Shown: piece after piece, positions 34,849 to 45,172 of the stretch
How the letters are laid out: each line of letters begins with the position of its first letter
Position numbering within the stretch: the stretch's first letter is position 1
Assembly (NCBI RefSeq): GCF_021134715.1
Contig: NC_060024.1
Location: 3,596,001-3,660,000, forward strand
DNA from: Daphnia pulex
Lineage: Eukaryota; Arthropoda; Branchiopoda; Diplostraca; Daphniidae
Direction: 5' to 3'
Length of the DNA stretch: 64,000 nucleotides
Notes under the pieces: model-generated
Database searches by the model: none
Told to the model about the DNA's origin: nothing
The model's input: only the letters and a program-made list of their open reading frames with translations
Program-made: the position numbers and the translations under genes

Positions 34849-35300
34849 TACAGTACCTACCGAAAGTCTTTGGAAGCCCGAGAGGACCTTATGCAAAAAC
34901 GCTGCTTTTGCAGTCCTCTCAGTACTACAGTTTTTAACCAAATTCTTTCAAATTTGGTGTGTACATAGGTAAGGTAGTTAGAACACCTCTGATTTTTTCT
35001 GATTTTTGTTTTCATTTCCTGAAGTACTTTTAGCCCGTTCTAAAAGTTTTTTGGAAAGCCGCTAGGACCTTATGCAAATAAGGCAAATTTGGTCTCTTTT
35101 TGCAGTTGAACGGCTAGGGCTAGGGAAACGCGACTTTTTTTAAATAGACCTGCGTTAGCTTTATTTCAGGTCTGATTTTAAATTTTTTTTATTGATATTT
35201 TCTTGGTTTCATTTCAAGTTGAAAAACGAAATTTATAATTCCCCTTTTTTCCACTCCCATCCCTTTGTTTACTTTCGCGCCACAGAGAAAATAGGTTGGC
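34849..35300. mobile_element. Half copy of the TACAGTACCTACCG MITE
   Basis: It starts TACAGTACCTACCGAAAGTC and follows the left half of the full elements through CTAGGGCTAGGGAAACGCGAC to TTCATTTCAAGTTGAAAAACG and CACTCCCATCCCTTTG, but no right end follows. The interior beyond about 35,190 matches 36,515-36,600 of the third copy. Confidence 0.75.
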
Positions 35301-35325
35301 ATAGTTAAACGCGATTTTTTTTAAG

Positions 35326-35552
35326 AAGAGCACGATGAATCTTGTGGGACAAAAAATATTAAAAAGGGTGCATTTTCTTTTCTTTCTTTTACTTTATTCA
35401 GTATAATAAAAAAATAAAAGCTATCCCTGTTTTAGTAACCCCATCCTCAATATATTTCTAGCGCCTTTTATCTTCTCTTCCATTTACCCTCCACCCACAT
35501 TTATCTTACGAGTGGATGGAATGACTGCTTTCATTACCCACTTTTGCATACA
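35326..35552. repeat. Dispersed repeat, direct copy of 23,292-23,520
   Basis: Same landmark order as the copy at 23,292: GATGAATCTTGTGGGACA, GGGTGCATTTTC, CCACCCACATTTATC, GAATGACTGCT. Confidence 0.6.
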
Positions 35553-35746
35553 GTCATACTTCAAAAATTCTTGAACAAGATAAAAATATAACCTGTTTAA
35601 TGTATATTGGCGGAAAGTATACTGGCATGCTTACTTGGTCCTTAATTCTTTCTCTCATTTTTTTCAGGAAAGAATTTTTAAGGGAGAAGAAAATACATTA
35701 AAACAGGTTATATTTATAATTCTGAAAGATCAACTCACATGATAGA

Positions 35747-36410
35747 TCATATGAGATATTGTGCGACCTTTCTCCGCTGGTAAGACTGAAGCTGAAAACA
35801 GAAATAGCTTTGAAAACTTACGGAAACATCGATGAAATGAGTAAGAATAACGTAAATTTGGCGAATCTTTGAGAGATGCGACAGCGACTCTTGGTTGATG
35901 TGAAAGTTGAATTTAAAAAATGGCAAGAGGGAATAATTCAGTTTTGATATCTTTCTGGGATGCAGGGCAGAAAGCGTCTGACTGATCTGTATAGTGGATT
36001 TTGGATAACAATACTTATCCCTGAGGGCAATATTCATTCTCATGAATATACAAAAGTATTTAAGTTCCTGTAAGGCCTTTAGCCTCTTAGGGCATAAATG
36101 ATTAGGTAGGCTCAAAAACCTTTAGTCCCGATTAGGTTCTTCTGAATGGCCCATTTCATTCGATCTCTTTTTTTAAATTTGTAATTTGAGTTTACTCTTG
36201 AAATAGTTGTTCCCGGTTGTTTTTAATCTCTTTGTAAACTCCATGGAGTAGTGAATTAAAATTGGAGAATAGTTTGGTTTGAAAATTACGTGATTATATT
36301 GCACATTCAATCTTTCACCGTTGGGTTTAGTTGATTGGTTCATCCATCTTATTAAGCCGTGAAACCATTTTCTGTGGCTGGAGGTGGTGATGGCGAAGCC
36401 CCGCTGCACC
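35747..36410 (-). other. Two unrecognised minus-strand ORFs
   Basis: A 78-codon ORF (36,409-36,173) and a 122-codon ORF (36,115-35,747) lie in tandem. The second has balanced amino-acid composition and includes RMNIALRDKYCYPKSTIQIS. I recognise no domain. GTAAGT at about 35,820 and a TTTTCAG at about 35,800 could look like an intron but would be only 30 nt apart, so they are not believable. The upstream end (GGCGAAGCCCCGCTGCACCC, about 36,393) resembles repeat boundaries at 55,740 and 60,480. This may be transposon-derived. Confidence 0.25.
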
Positions 36411-36457
36411 CAAGACGCGCTAACCAGCGTTCAAATATCAAATAGTAAAGTTTGATA

Positions 36458-37003
36458 TACAGTACCTACCGAAAGTCTTTGGAAGCCCGAGAGGACCTTA
36501 TGCAAAAACGCTGTTTTTTTGACATTTTCTTTGTTTCATTTTAAGTTGAAAAACGAAAAAGTAGAATTCCCCTTTTTTCGCTCCCATCCCTTTGTTTTCT
36601 CTCGCGCCAACGAAAAAAATTGTTTTTCAACTTAAAATGAAACCAAGAAAATATCAATCAAAAAAATTAAAAATCAGACATGAAAAAAAGCTAACGCAGG
36701 TCGATTTTTTTTTAAAGTGGCGTTTCTCTAGCCCTAGCTGTTCAACTGCAAGAAAAGGCCAAAGTGGCCTAATTTGCATAAGGTCCTCTCGGCTTTCCAA
36801 AGACTTTTAGAACCGGCTAAAAGTTTTTCACGAAATGTAAACAAAAATCTGAAAAAAATCAGAGGTGTTCTCACTACCTCTAGTTATGTACATACCAAAT
36901 TTGAAAGCATTTGGTTAAAAACTTTAGTACTGAGAGGACTGCAAAAACAGGGTTTTTGAATAAGGTACTCTCGGGCTTCCAAAGACTTTCGGTAGGTACT
37001 GTA
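36458..37003. mobile_element. 546-bp MITE, TACAGTACCTACCG family
   Basis: The left end TACAGTACCTACCGAAAGTC is at 36,458 and the complementary right end finishes at 37,003. It is longer than the copy at 34,181 because it keeps the CTTGGTTTCATTTTAAG / CTTAAAATGAAACCAAG inner inverted repeat (about 36,520-36,660). ORFs at 36,592-36,959 lie in the arms. Confidence 0.85.
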
Positions 37004-37084
37004 CTCTTTTTATATGTTACTCTTTTTTAGCATTAAGCTGTTGATTACTGACGAAGACTGCAAGTGGCATTTTTTCAATGCCTC

Positions 37085-37290
37085 AACATACTCATTTTGA
37101 AGCTTTGATTGATGTCTATGTATTTTCTTCCACTCAATAATTATCCTGATCCTGTTCGTGATCGTGAACACTTATAAAAGATTTTTCAATTTTCATTCAA
37201 ACATTCCTAGACTTAAAAAATCTTTATATATCAATATCTGATGCCGACTTGATCGAGATTTGAACGGCAAAGCATTTTCGGATCTGACGT
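37085..37290. repeat. Diverged copy of 10,415-10,640
   Basis: Both contain ACTCATTTTGAAGCT, ATCTGTTCGTGGTCGTGA-like sequence and GATCGAGATT.GAA. No ends recognised. Confidence 0.5.
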
Positions 37291-37893
37291 TGGTGGCGGG
37301 GCACCTAATATTTCCATTGTAGCTCCATTAAGACTCCATTCCACGACTTTTTGGTGTACTCTTTGATGGGAGTAGGCAATGATGAGAGTTTTTAGGTGGC
37401 GATTTAGTTCTAGAATCACGGAATTGCGAGTCTCTCACTGTTAAAAAAACTCACCGATTTTCGAAGAAATTTCCACCTATATGTGACTCTGCCATGTAGG
37501 TTTTTTTTTTCACCAGAAAATAACTTTGGGGGTACCAATATCGGTGATCGGTTATCAACTGATAACACCTAATATCGGTGAAAAAAAACCCGGAATTAGA
37601 ACAAAAATTTCCCTGAAAAAAGCACCAAACGACCCGTTATTAAGGTTGCTTGGTTTATAGCCTCTAAATAAATTTTATCAAATAATCGCATAAAATTGAG
37701 CTAAAACAATGATCTTTTATTAAGCAAGAAACTAAGAACTATAATTCTTGGTCAACAGGGGGCTGGTGGGTTGGGTGAACAACAAAACAAAATGTTCAAA
37801 GAGACACAAATATTGAAATAACAATCAGAATTAAACTTCTATGAAGAATGAAACATTTAATTGGTGGATGATCATTTGTTGTCGGATGAAATC

Positions 37894-37899
37894 TTTATT
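37894..37899 (-). terminator. Poly(A) signal of the mini-exon gene
   Basis: AATAAA on the minus strand, about 60 nt downstream of the predicted stop at 37,961. This is the expected spacing and supports the minus-strand reading. Confidence 0.5.
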
Positions 37900-37960
37900 T
37901 TTTTCAATCTAGGCAGAGAAGGTATGAAAGTGGGCACACAATTCAGTTGTGTGGCCCTTT

Positions 37961-38976
37961 TTAGGAGAAGTACAAGTGCAGCCCTAGAACCAAGTTGTTA
38001 AAAAAAATGATTATAGTTTGGGAATTGCGATTGTCAAATAAGCATTTGTTTACCTGGGGTCATTGTCTTAAACATGTCAGATGATAAGATAGAGTTAACG
38101 TTCTTCTTTCCAGTGGTTTTGGCTGCCTCAATTATATATTTGGCTGATGCAGACAAGATATCTTGGAAGCTCACATCGGTCTCTAAAAAGAAAAGTGAAA
38201 ACATTCATATATCACACTCAAGAACACATCGTAGAAATTATTACCCTCTGAAGTAGCAAAAAGTAACATGTTGGATCTTGAAGGCATCACATCGGTCTCT
38301 GAAAAGAAAATTGGAAACATTCAGACCACATTCATAAACCCATTGCATAAAATCTTACCCTCTGAAGTAGCAACAACTAACATGTTGGTTCTTGAAGGCA
38401 TCACATCGGTCTCGAAAAAGAAAATTGCAAACATTCAGACAACATTCAAGAACACATAATAGAAATTCTTACCCTCTGAATTATCAACAACTACATGTTG
38501 GATGTTGAAGGCATACCTTCGGTATCTGAAAAGAAAAGTGGAAACATTCAGATCACATTCATGAACCCATTGTATAAAATCTTACCCTCTGAAGTAGGAA
38601 CAACTATCATGTTGGGTCTTGAAGGCATCACATCGGTCTCTGAAAAGAAAAAGGAATACATTCAGCTATCACGTTCAAGAACATATCGTAGAAATTCTTA
38701 CCCTCTGAAGTAGACATATTGGATCTTGAAGGGATCAAATTGGTCTCTGAAAAGAAAAGTGAAATCCTTAATACATCACATTCAAGTACACATTGTGGAA
38801 ATTCTTACCCTCTGAAGTAGCAACAATTAACATGTAGTTTCTTGAAGGCATCGCATCGGTCTCTAAAAAGAAAATTGCAAACATTCATACCAAATTCATG
38901 AACTCATCGTTAAAAATGTTACCCTCTGAAGAATCAACTACTATAATGCTGGATCTTGAAGGGATCATAACGGTCT
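37961..38976 (-). CDS. Tandem mini-exon gene encoding an 18-residue repeat (3' part)
   Basis: Minus-strand exons: 38,976-38,923, 38,862-38,809, 38,746-38,702 (45 nt), 38,639-38,586, 38,525-38,473 (broken), 38,412-38,359, 38,298-38,245, then 38,182-38,054 (129 nt) and 37,983-37,961 (stop). The unit exons are 54 nt, about 114 bp apart, with acceptor TTTTCAG|AGACC and donor GAGG|GTAAGA; every intron is phase 1, so exons can be added or skipped without a frame change. Each unit encodes a variant of ETDVMPSRTNMLVVATS. The 129-nt exon reads TDVSFQDILSASAKYIIEAA... and ends TMTPG; the last exon adds LHLYFS. AATAAA on the minus strand (37,899-37,894) lies about 60 nt past the stop. The unit at 38,525 has a 1-nt deletion and a stop, and the unit at 38,412 has lost its AG, so some exons are probably skipped or the gene is decaying. 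The family is not recognised. The 5' part is not resolved (BEL insertion upstream). Confidence 0.6.
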
Positions 38977-39203
38977 CTAAAAAGAAAAGTGTTGGACAAA
39001 ATGTTAGACCGTTCTCAAATATGCATGAAAAGTTTATAATACATATCACTTATTATTATAACATCATCATCAAGTAAAGATAGTGTTTTCTTGGTTTCGA
39101 ATGAACAATTTAATGATGGAACCGGACTTAACTGGTGAATCATCACCACCAACAACCCAGATACCCTGCTTATATTTACTTTCTCTTTTAATTACTGAGT
39201 CAC

Positions 39204-39425
39204 TGTAAAATACGCCGTTTGCTTGGACAATAGCGATGATGAATAATAACCGACACGGGTTGAAGAGGCAGAATTTCCAGGTTTTATTTCTTGACCAAAA
39301 GACACTCACGAAAATTACACACACTTGACTTTTCTCCTTTTGCACGTGAATGAATCCTCGGCCGTCGTCTGCTCTCTCTCTTCCTTTTCGCCCGCCTGTG
39401 CGCCTCCTGGTGACGGTTCACCACA
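39204..39425 (-). repeat. BEL/Pao 3' LTR
   Basis: 222 bp. Read on the plus strand it starts TGTAAAATACGCCG and ends CACCACA, so the minus-strand LTR is bounded by TG...CA. It matches the other LTR except for one missing T in the CTTTTCTCC run. Only 23 bp separate it from the stop codon of the polyprotein; the polypurine tract there is poor. Confidence 0.95.
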
Positions 39426-39448
39426 GTCCGGGCCGGCCAAAGACGGAA

Positions 39449-42400
39449 TCACTCGAACGAAACGCGAGAACCTGAAATGAAACAAAGTTTGACAACCGGC
39501 CGGGTTAGTTCGGAACGCTCAGTCTTCACGGTTGCCGCACGGACAACTCCGTCACTGCCGGGCAACACTTTAGTAACGCTCCCTATCAGCCAATCGCCTC
39601 TTCTACTATTTTCATCCATAATCATGACGACATCGCCAACTCTGATCGGACGGACTGTTTTTTCCCACTTTTTCCGCTCGATGAGAGTCGGGAGGTATTC
39701 CTTCATCCAGCGTCTCCAGTACTGGTCCACAATGAACTGGGCCTGCTTCCATTTCCGCCGCGTGAGGCCATCAAATGCCTCTTCGGTATCAGGCGCTCGG
39801 TGAGGATGGGGGCTGCCGAGAATAAAGTGATAGGGAGTGAGCGGCTCCGGTTCTGACGGATCAGTTTGGACGTTGGTCAAAGGCCGTGAATTTAGAAGTG
39901 AGGCCACTTCTGCAAAAACCGTGCGCAGGACTTCGTCGGTTACTGAGCGGCTTTCTAACACGGCGCGCATGGCTCTCTTGCTAGAGCCAATCAAACGCTC
40001 CCAAATACCACCAAAATGCGGCGCAGACGGTGGGGAGAACTTCCAAGTGATCCCGCGGTCAATAAATTCTGCTGCCACTCGCGTCGAGTTGAGGTTTTCA
40101 ATCCCAAGCCTGAGTTCCTTTTCTCCGGCCGTGATGTTGGTGCCATTGTCACTATAAATTACCTTGGGGTGACCACGCAAGGAGATGAATCGCCGCAACG
40201 CCATGATGAACGAATCGGCGTCCATCGTGTCCAACACTTCTAAATGTACGGCTCGGGTGGAAAGGCACGTTATCAGTAGTCCCCACCGTTTCACTGATCG
40301 TCTTCCAATCACAACTTGAAAGGGCCCGAAGCAGTCGAGTCCCACATTCGTGAATACGCGCAAGAAGGGCACAAGACGTTCCTTTGGCAAGCTAGCCATT
40401 CGTGGTGCCTGAGGCATAGCACGCAGCATCTTACACTTGGTACACTGTGCAAGTGTACGCCGGATGGCCCTGCGTCCTTGTGGGAGGTAAAACTGCTCAC
40501 GAACAACACTCAACGTATGTTCCACACCAGAATGGAGCAATTGTAGATGACGGTCGCTGATGATAAGCCTTGTAAGCGGATGATCCGGAGCAATTATAAT
40601 TGGGTTACAGGTATGTGCCGGCAGCATTGCGTGGCCCAATCTTCCATCGACTTTCAACAGGCCGTCGTCTGGGTCGAGGTATGGCCCGACCCGCCTCAAG
40701 ACGGAGTCGCGGGGGATCGTTTTTCCTTTCTGAAGAGCTGTACGTTCCCGTGAGAATGCGTCATGCTGAGACACTAGCAGACAGATGCGGAAGGCTTCAG
40801 CGATCTCGTCGGAATTCAGATCATCTTTCGACGTGGAGTCACCGCGTAGCAGCAGAGCAGCTTCTCGTTTCAGAGTGTTAAGTTGAATGCTTCGGCTGAT
40901 GAGTTTAGACAAAGCGGATGACAACGGGTGGCAAGAACTTATAGCAACGTGCAGCTGTTGCACATTGACCGCCTGTATTTCTTCGTTTTCTTTAGTCTTA
41001 ATGCTTTGCTGATCGAATGGCGGCGGAGTGTAGGACACGTTGAAAAGAATATCTGGTCCTCGAATCCAGCGGCAATCTGGCCCAAAGTCTTTCGGAACGA
41101 TTCCTCTGGTACAATCGTCGGCGGGATTGTCGTTGCTGCGAATGTAGTGCCATTGATCAACCGTCGAGTGCTGTAGAATCTCATTTGTGCGTTTGGTTAC
41201 AAATGACGGGCGACCGGGGTGAGAGGCACGAAGCTGATACAAAACAATTTGTGAGTCCGTATGAAACTCAACTGAGGAAAATGAAAGTCGAAGCTCCTGT
41301 TTCACGATCAACGACAGGTTGACGGCCAATACTGCCGCTTTCAACTCCAGTCGGGGAATGGTAGTCGGCTTGAGCCCCGCCAGGCGACCTTTGGCCATGA
41401 CGAAGCTGACATGAATTTTATCACCGAATCGTACGCGCAGGTAAGCGACCGCTCCGAAGGCGACGGGCGAAGCATCGGCGAAAATGACCAACACAAAATC
41501 GGAGCCTGCGAGGGGAAAGTCGGCGGGTCGGAAGCATCGTTTTACAGAAACAAGGCGCAATTTTTCCAGGCTGGAGGTCCATTGCTTCCACTTTGACAAA
41601 ATTTCGATTGGCAAAGGCTGGTCCCACCCACGAACATCCGGTTTAGCTTTTGCTAGCTTTTGTGTCTGCTGAAATAACAGTTTAGCGCCAGTGATGGCCG
41701 GAAGACAAATGCCGAGAGGGTCGAACGTGAGAGAAATTGCGGACAATAATTCTCGTTTTGTAGTAACCGTTGGCATTGATTTCATCCTGATGCCATAAGA
41801 GTCCGAGTTAAGATCCCACACCATACCGAGAAGATATTCCACTGGAAGCGCGTCTTTATTCAAATCAACGGTGTGCGACGTTCGTTGATTTTCTGGGATG
41901 GTTGCCAAGACTTGCCGGGATGACGACGCAAAGCTTGTCAGACTAAAACCGGCGGACGCGAGAGACTGCGTTACTTGTTTCGCGAATTTTATTGCTTCGT
42001 CGGTAGTTTCGAATGAGTCGCTCAAATTGTCGGAATAAAAATTGTCTTTTAATTTATCGGCGACTTGCGGAAATTGTACGTTTGCGTTGACTGCATGCTG
42101 TAAAGTAAATATCGCGGCAGAGGAGGAACAAACAGCTCCAAAAAATAGAGTTGCGAATTGGTAGGTTTTGATCGGTGCGTTACTGCCGAATTCGCGGTAG
42201 ACAAATCGTTGTAAGGACTGATGTTTTTCGGCCACACCAACTCTGTGGTAAAACGCAGTGATGTCAGCGGTGAGTGCGACGAGAAACTGACGAGTGCGGA
42301 GGAGGATGCCGACTAGCGATGGGATGAACGGCGGGCCACGCAAAAGAAAATGGTTGAGCGACACACCTCTGTAAAGCGCAGCGCAGTCGAAGACAACTCG

Positions 42401-45172
42401 AATTTTTTCTGGCTTGTTCGGGTTAACGACGTAGAAGTGAGGTAGGTACCAAACCATACCTTCCGGCTTGTTTATGTCCGACCAGTTGACAGCGACCACG
42501 GTTCCTGACGATATAAGATTCTCGACAATGGTTACGTATTTTGCGGCGGTTTCGCGCATATTTGGCTCTAACATTCGGCGCTCGAGGCCACAGAAACGGG
42601 AAATTGCTTGTCCTCTGTTGTTTGGTATGACCGGTCTGTCTTGGCGGAGCGGAAGTTCTATTTGGTAACCACATCCAATAAATTTTATCGATCGCTGTAA
42701 GATGCTCAACATCTGCTCATCTTCGTTGGACGCTGGAGTTGTTTTCGCGGTTTTCGATACGACGCCGAAGGTTTCAGTTGAATGGAAACGGTTAACTACT
42801 TCTGATAGAAAGGGTTCACGTCGGACGAAACCTAAGTTCACGCTGCTTTTGTTGCTCGGTCCGGCAACTAGACACAACGGTATTTTTCCCACTACAGCCC
42901 AGCCGAAACACGTTTGCAAAGCGGTAGGGCCGGTTTCACCATCATTTGGGGCAGCAGTGTTTAGCGTTCGAAGAGCTGGTAACATGTCCATTCCCACAAG
43001 AATTTCTACTTCGGAAGAGTCTATTGCAGGTAAGTCGATGTCGGCCAAATGTTCCCATCGTTTCTTGATGCCAGGCCAGTTAATTTTGCGTTGCGAAAGA
43101 TTTATGCTGGGGACAACAAACGCTTCGCGAACGTCGAACGCTTGCGATCCGTCGATCGATTTGAGTTTAAAAGCTACGATGTTCGAATCCATTAACACTG
43201 AGTTGTTAAACGAGCCGAAGCAAATGCTGGCCGAAGGACCTTTCAATTTTAACGAATCCGCTAGCTTTCGCGATATGAGAGTAGCTTCGCTGCCTTGGTC
43301 GAGAATGGCAAAGGTTGTTTGCGCCGAATTGTTCACTTCCACTATGAGCTTGACAATAGCTAATAGGACTGGGCGGATATTGGCTGTTGGGGCTCTAACC
43401 ATTAATACAGCGGGGTTTTTACCTTGATTTCGCGATGAGGCGGGAAACTGTCGTTCGGCTCCGTGAAGTAGCGAATGATGAGGGCCCTGGCACTCCTTGC
43501 ATTTCGACTCGGTTGAGTCGCATTTCCGTCCATAGTGGCCGCGGACGAGACATTTGAAGCAGTGGTTGTTGGTGGCACACAGTGATGCGCGGGCATTCAC
43601 CAACATTCGTTTAAACACGTTGCACATCTCTAACCTGTGGGCCGGACTTTCTTTGCAGGCTGGGCAGTCAGAAAGGGTGGTAATGTTTGATGCGAGGACG
43701 GTCGGTCCGCGGCTATTGTAGTTGCTGCTTCCGGGTGTGTAGCTGCCCAACTGTCGGTTGCTATTTGATGGCTGAATTGGGTTTTTGACAGCGTTCGTTG
43801 GGTTGGATGACGACAGCTTTCCGCCACGAAGTTCTTCTGCGCTGAGCACGCGATCGATCCATTTGTCGAAATCTTTTAAGGTGGCCATTCTGTCTAAACC
43901 ATAAGCATATTTTCCCCAGTCTGTTTGCAAGTTGATCGGCAATTTGGTATGAAGTAAGTTGGCGACGGTGTTGAACATCATGACATGGCTTTCGTCTACG
44001 CTTGACACGGCGTCGCGTACCGCAGCGGCCAAATTAAAGAGTGCGTTAAAGTCGCCGTTCCTGAATGACGGGAGCTGCTGCATATGTTGATCGTGGGCTT
44101 GGATGATAAGGTGCTGGCTTCCATATTTTTTTTCTAGCTCGGCCCATGCCGATTGAAAAGTGTACGCACCCGTGAAAATATGAGCGACACGACGTTGGAT
44201 GTCTTCTTTCAAACTTTCTTGAAGCCCCAGAAGTTTCAGCGATTCGGGCATATTTACGTCTCGGATCGTTGCTTTTATTCCGTGGGCGTATTTCAGCCAT
44301 GTACGGGGGTCTCCATTGAACTTTGCCACGTCTAGTTTCGGCCAATGATGCGACGGGGCAAAATTAGGTTGCGTCGGTGGAGTCGAGTTAACGGTAGCTG
44401 GCAGCAGCGGAATGTTAGCCAAATCATTCATCGGCACGTTGCTTGGTAACTTGGGCGTGGACGCAAATTGCGGTGATCCAATTGCACCACCACAGCTCTC
44501 GATCAAGTGATTTTCGTACTGAATTTCAAGCTCCAGGTCTTCTCGTTCGCGCGCGTTCTTGAGCTCTAGATCTTTGAGTTCGCGATCTTGTTTAATTTTT
44601 GCTTGCTTCAACCGAAATTCAAGATCGATCTTGCGTTTCTTAGCTGCTGAGTGAAAGTCGAAATCTACGGGACTTAAGTTGTCGTGCTGCGTGTCGTTCG
44701 ATTGATCGTCTTGGCCCGGCTGTGGCGGGTTGTTTGGCTGTTGCGGTTCTTGTTCGACGTTGTTCACAGCGTTTAGTTGCTGATGCTCAGGTTGAGGAAT
44801 TGGCACATTCTGGTTGGGTTCACGGACCACGGTGTCGGAAATGTTCCACGCGCGACGAGGGGCTGTTCTTCGTAAGGCGGCAGCGACTGCTTGAACACAC
44901 GCGGTTTGCAGATTGTTGATCCCTTCTAAGTAGGTGGCTGCTGCGTGCTGTTCATCATCGTCAAGTTGTGCGGCGGCCACGTATCGTTCGTGGATGTGAA
45001 CGAGATTAGCGTGCGCCAGTTCGAGAGTTGGCATGAAGGCTTCGAATTCTTCCCGCGTGGCGTTGATGTTCATCAACTCTCTTGCTTGCCGCAGAAGGTT
45101 CGTGTGTCTACGCTTGGCATTTGTTCGCATGCCGAATAGGACGGGCGGGTCGACAACGTCTTCGTCAGCCAT
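39449..45172 (-). CDS. BEL/Pao Gag-Pol polyprotein
   Basis: 1,907 aa, uninterrupted. The order is typical of BEL/Pao. A Gag region is followed by Cys/His zinc knuckles at about 510-580 (CFKCLVRGHYGRKC), then an aspartic protease-like motif near 624 (DQGSEATLI, which differs from the common D-S/T-G). Reverse transcriptase spans about 880-1,150, with the first catalytic Asp in ADITAFYHRV near 972 and the second motif reading YSDNLSDS near 1,047 in place of YVDD. RNase H is at about 1,230-1,360 (FADASP, RLELKAA, HTDSQIVL). The integrase HHCC zinc motif is at about 1,550-1,580 (HLQLLHSG...CTKC), followed by the DDE core: Asp in GLDCFGPF near 1,612, Asp in YSDNGTN near 1,673, Glu in GGIWERL near 1,724. 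A BEL-type C-terminal integrase tail (DVVMIMDENSRRGDW) closes the protein. The start ATG gives MADEDVVDPP. It would form virus-like particles and copy and integrate the element. The altered RT motif is the main oddity. Confidence 0.97.
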   Translation of the reverse strand: MADEDVVDPPVLFGMRTNAKRRHTNLLRQARELMNINATREEFEAFMPTLELAHANLVHIHERYVAAAQLDDDEQHAAATYLEGINNLQTACVQAVAAALRRTAPRRAWNISDTVVREPNQNVPIPQPEHQQLNAVNNVEQEPQQPNNPPQPGQDDQSNDTQHDNLSPVDFDFHSAAKKRKIDLEFRLKQAKIKQDRELKDLELKNAREREDLELEIQYENHLIESCGGAIGSPQFASTPKLPSNVPMNDLANIPLLPATVNSTPPTQPNFAPSHHWPKLDVAKFNGDPRTWLKYAHGIKATIRDVNMPESLKLLGLQESLKEDIQRRVAHIFTGAYTFQSAWAELEKKYGSQHLIIQAHDQHMQQLPSFRNGDFNALFNLAAAVRDAVSSVDESHVMMFNTVANLLHTKLPINLQTDWGKYAYGLDRMATLKDFDKWIDRVLSAEELRGGKLSSSNPTNAVKNPIQPSNSNRQLGSYTPGSSNYNSRGPTVLASNITTLSDCPACKESPAHRLEMCNVFKRMLVNARASLCATNNHCFKCLVRGHYGRKCDSTESKCKECQGPHHSLLHGAERQFPASSRNQGKNPAVLMVRAPTANIRPVLLAIVKLIVEVNNSAQTTFAILDQGSEATLISRKLADSLKLKGPSASICFGSFNNSVLMDSNIVAFKLKSIDGSQAFDVREAFVVPSINLSQRKINWPGIKKRWEHLADIDLPAIDSSEVEILVGMDMLPALRTLNTAAPNDGETGPTALQTCFGWAVVGKIPLCLVAGPSNKSSVNLGFVRREPFLSEVVNRFHSTETFGVVSKTAKTTPASNEDEQMLSILQRSIKFIGCGYQIELPLRQDRPVIPNNRGQAISRFCGLERRMLEPNMRETAAKYVTIVENLISSGTVVAVNWSDINKPEGMVWYLPHFYVVNPNKPEKIRVVFDCAALYRGVSLNHFLLRGPPFIPSLVGILLRTRQFLVALTADITAFYHRVGVAEKHQSLQRFVYREFGSNAPIKTYQFATLFFGAVCSSSAAIFTLQHAVNANVQFPQVADKLKDNFYSDNLSDSFETTDEAIKFAKQVTQSLASAGFSLTSFASSSRQVLATIPENQRTSHTVDLNKDALPVEYLLGMVWDLNSDSYGIRMKSMPTVTTKRELLSAISLTFDPLGICLPAITGAKLLFQQTQKLAKAKPDVRGWDQPLPIEILSKWKQWTSSLEKLRLVSVKRCFRPADFPLAGSDFVLVIFADASPVAFGAVAYLRVRFGDKIHVSFVMAKGRLAGLKPTTIPRLELKAAVLAVNLSLIVKQELRLSFSSVEFHTDSQIVLYQLRASHPGRPSFVTKRTNEILQHSTVDQWHYIRSNDNPADDCTRGIVPKDFGPDCRWIRGPDILFNVSYTPPPFDQQSIKTKENEEIQAVNVQQLHVAISSCHPLSSALSKLISRSIQLNTLKREAALLLRGDSTSKDDLNSDEIAEAFRICLLVSQHDAFSRERTALQKGKTIPRDSVLRRVGPYLDPDDGLLKVDGRLGHAMLPAHTCNPIIIAPDHPLTRLIISDRHLQLLHSGVEHTLSVVREQFYLPQGRRAIRRTLAQCTKCKMLRAMPQAPRMASLPKERLVPFLRVFTNVGLDCFGPFQVVIGRRSVKRWGLLITCLSTRAVHLEVLDTMDADSFIMALRRFISLRGHPKVIYSDNGTNITAGEKELRLGIENLNSTRVAAEFIDRGITWKFSPPSAPHFGGIWERLIGSSKRAMRAVLESRSVTDEVLRTVFAEVASLLNSRPLTNVQTDPSEPEPLTPYHFILGSPHPHRAPDTEEAFDGLTRRKWKQAQFIVDQYWRRWMKEYLPTLIERKKWEKTVRPIRVGDVVMIMDENSRRGDWLIGSVTKVLPGSDGVVRAATVKTERSELTRPVVKLCFISGSRVSFE

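Noticed and set aside
35797..35821. A GTAAGT ... TTTTCAG pair suggesting an intron in the ORF at 35,747-36,115
   Set aside because: The pair would make an intron of 30 nt, too short for an animal spliceosome.
34188..36959. ORFs reading KVLSAFQRLLEPAKS at 34,188-34,409 (-) and 36,774-36,959 (+)
   Set aside because: They are the same MITE arm read in two copies; a repeated arm and not a gene family.
38268..38713. Plus-strand ORFs with repeated LEGITSVSEKK peptides across the mini-exon array
   Set aside because: They arise from the tandem repeat read on the other strand. Splice signals, exon length of 54 nt, phase and the poly(A) signal all support the minus strand.
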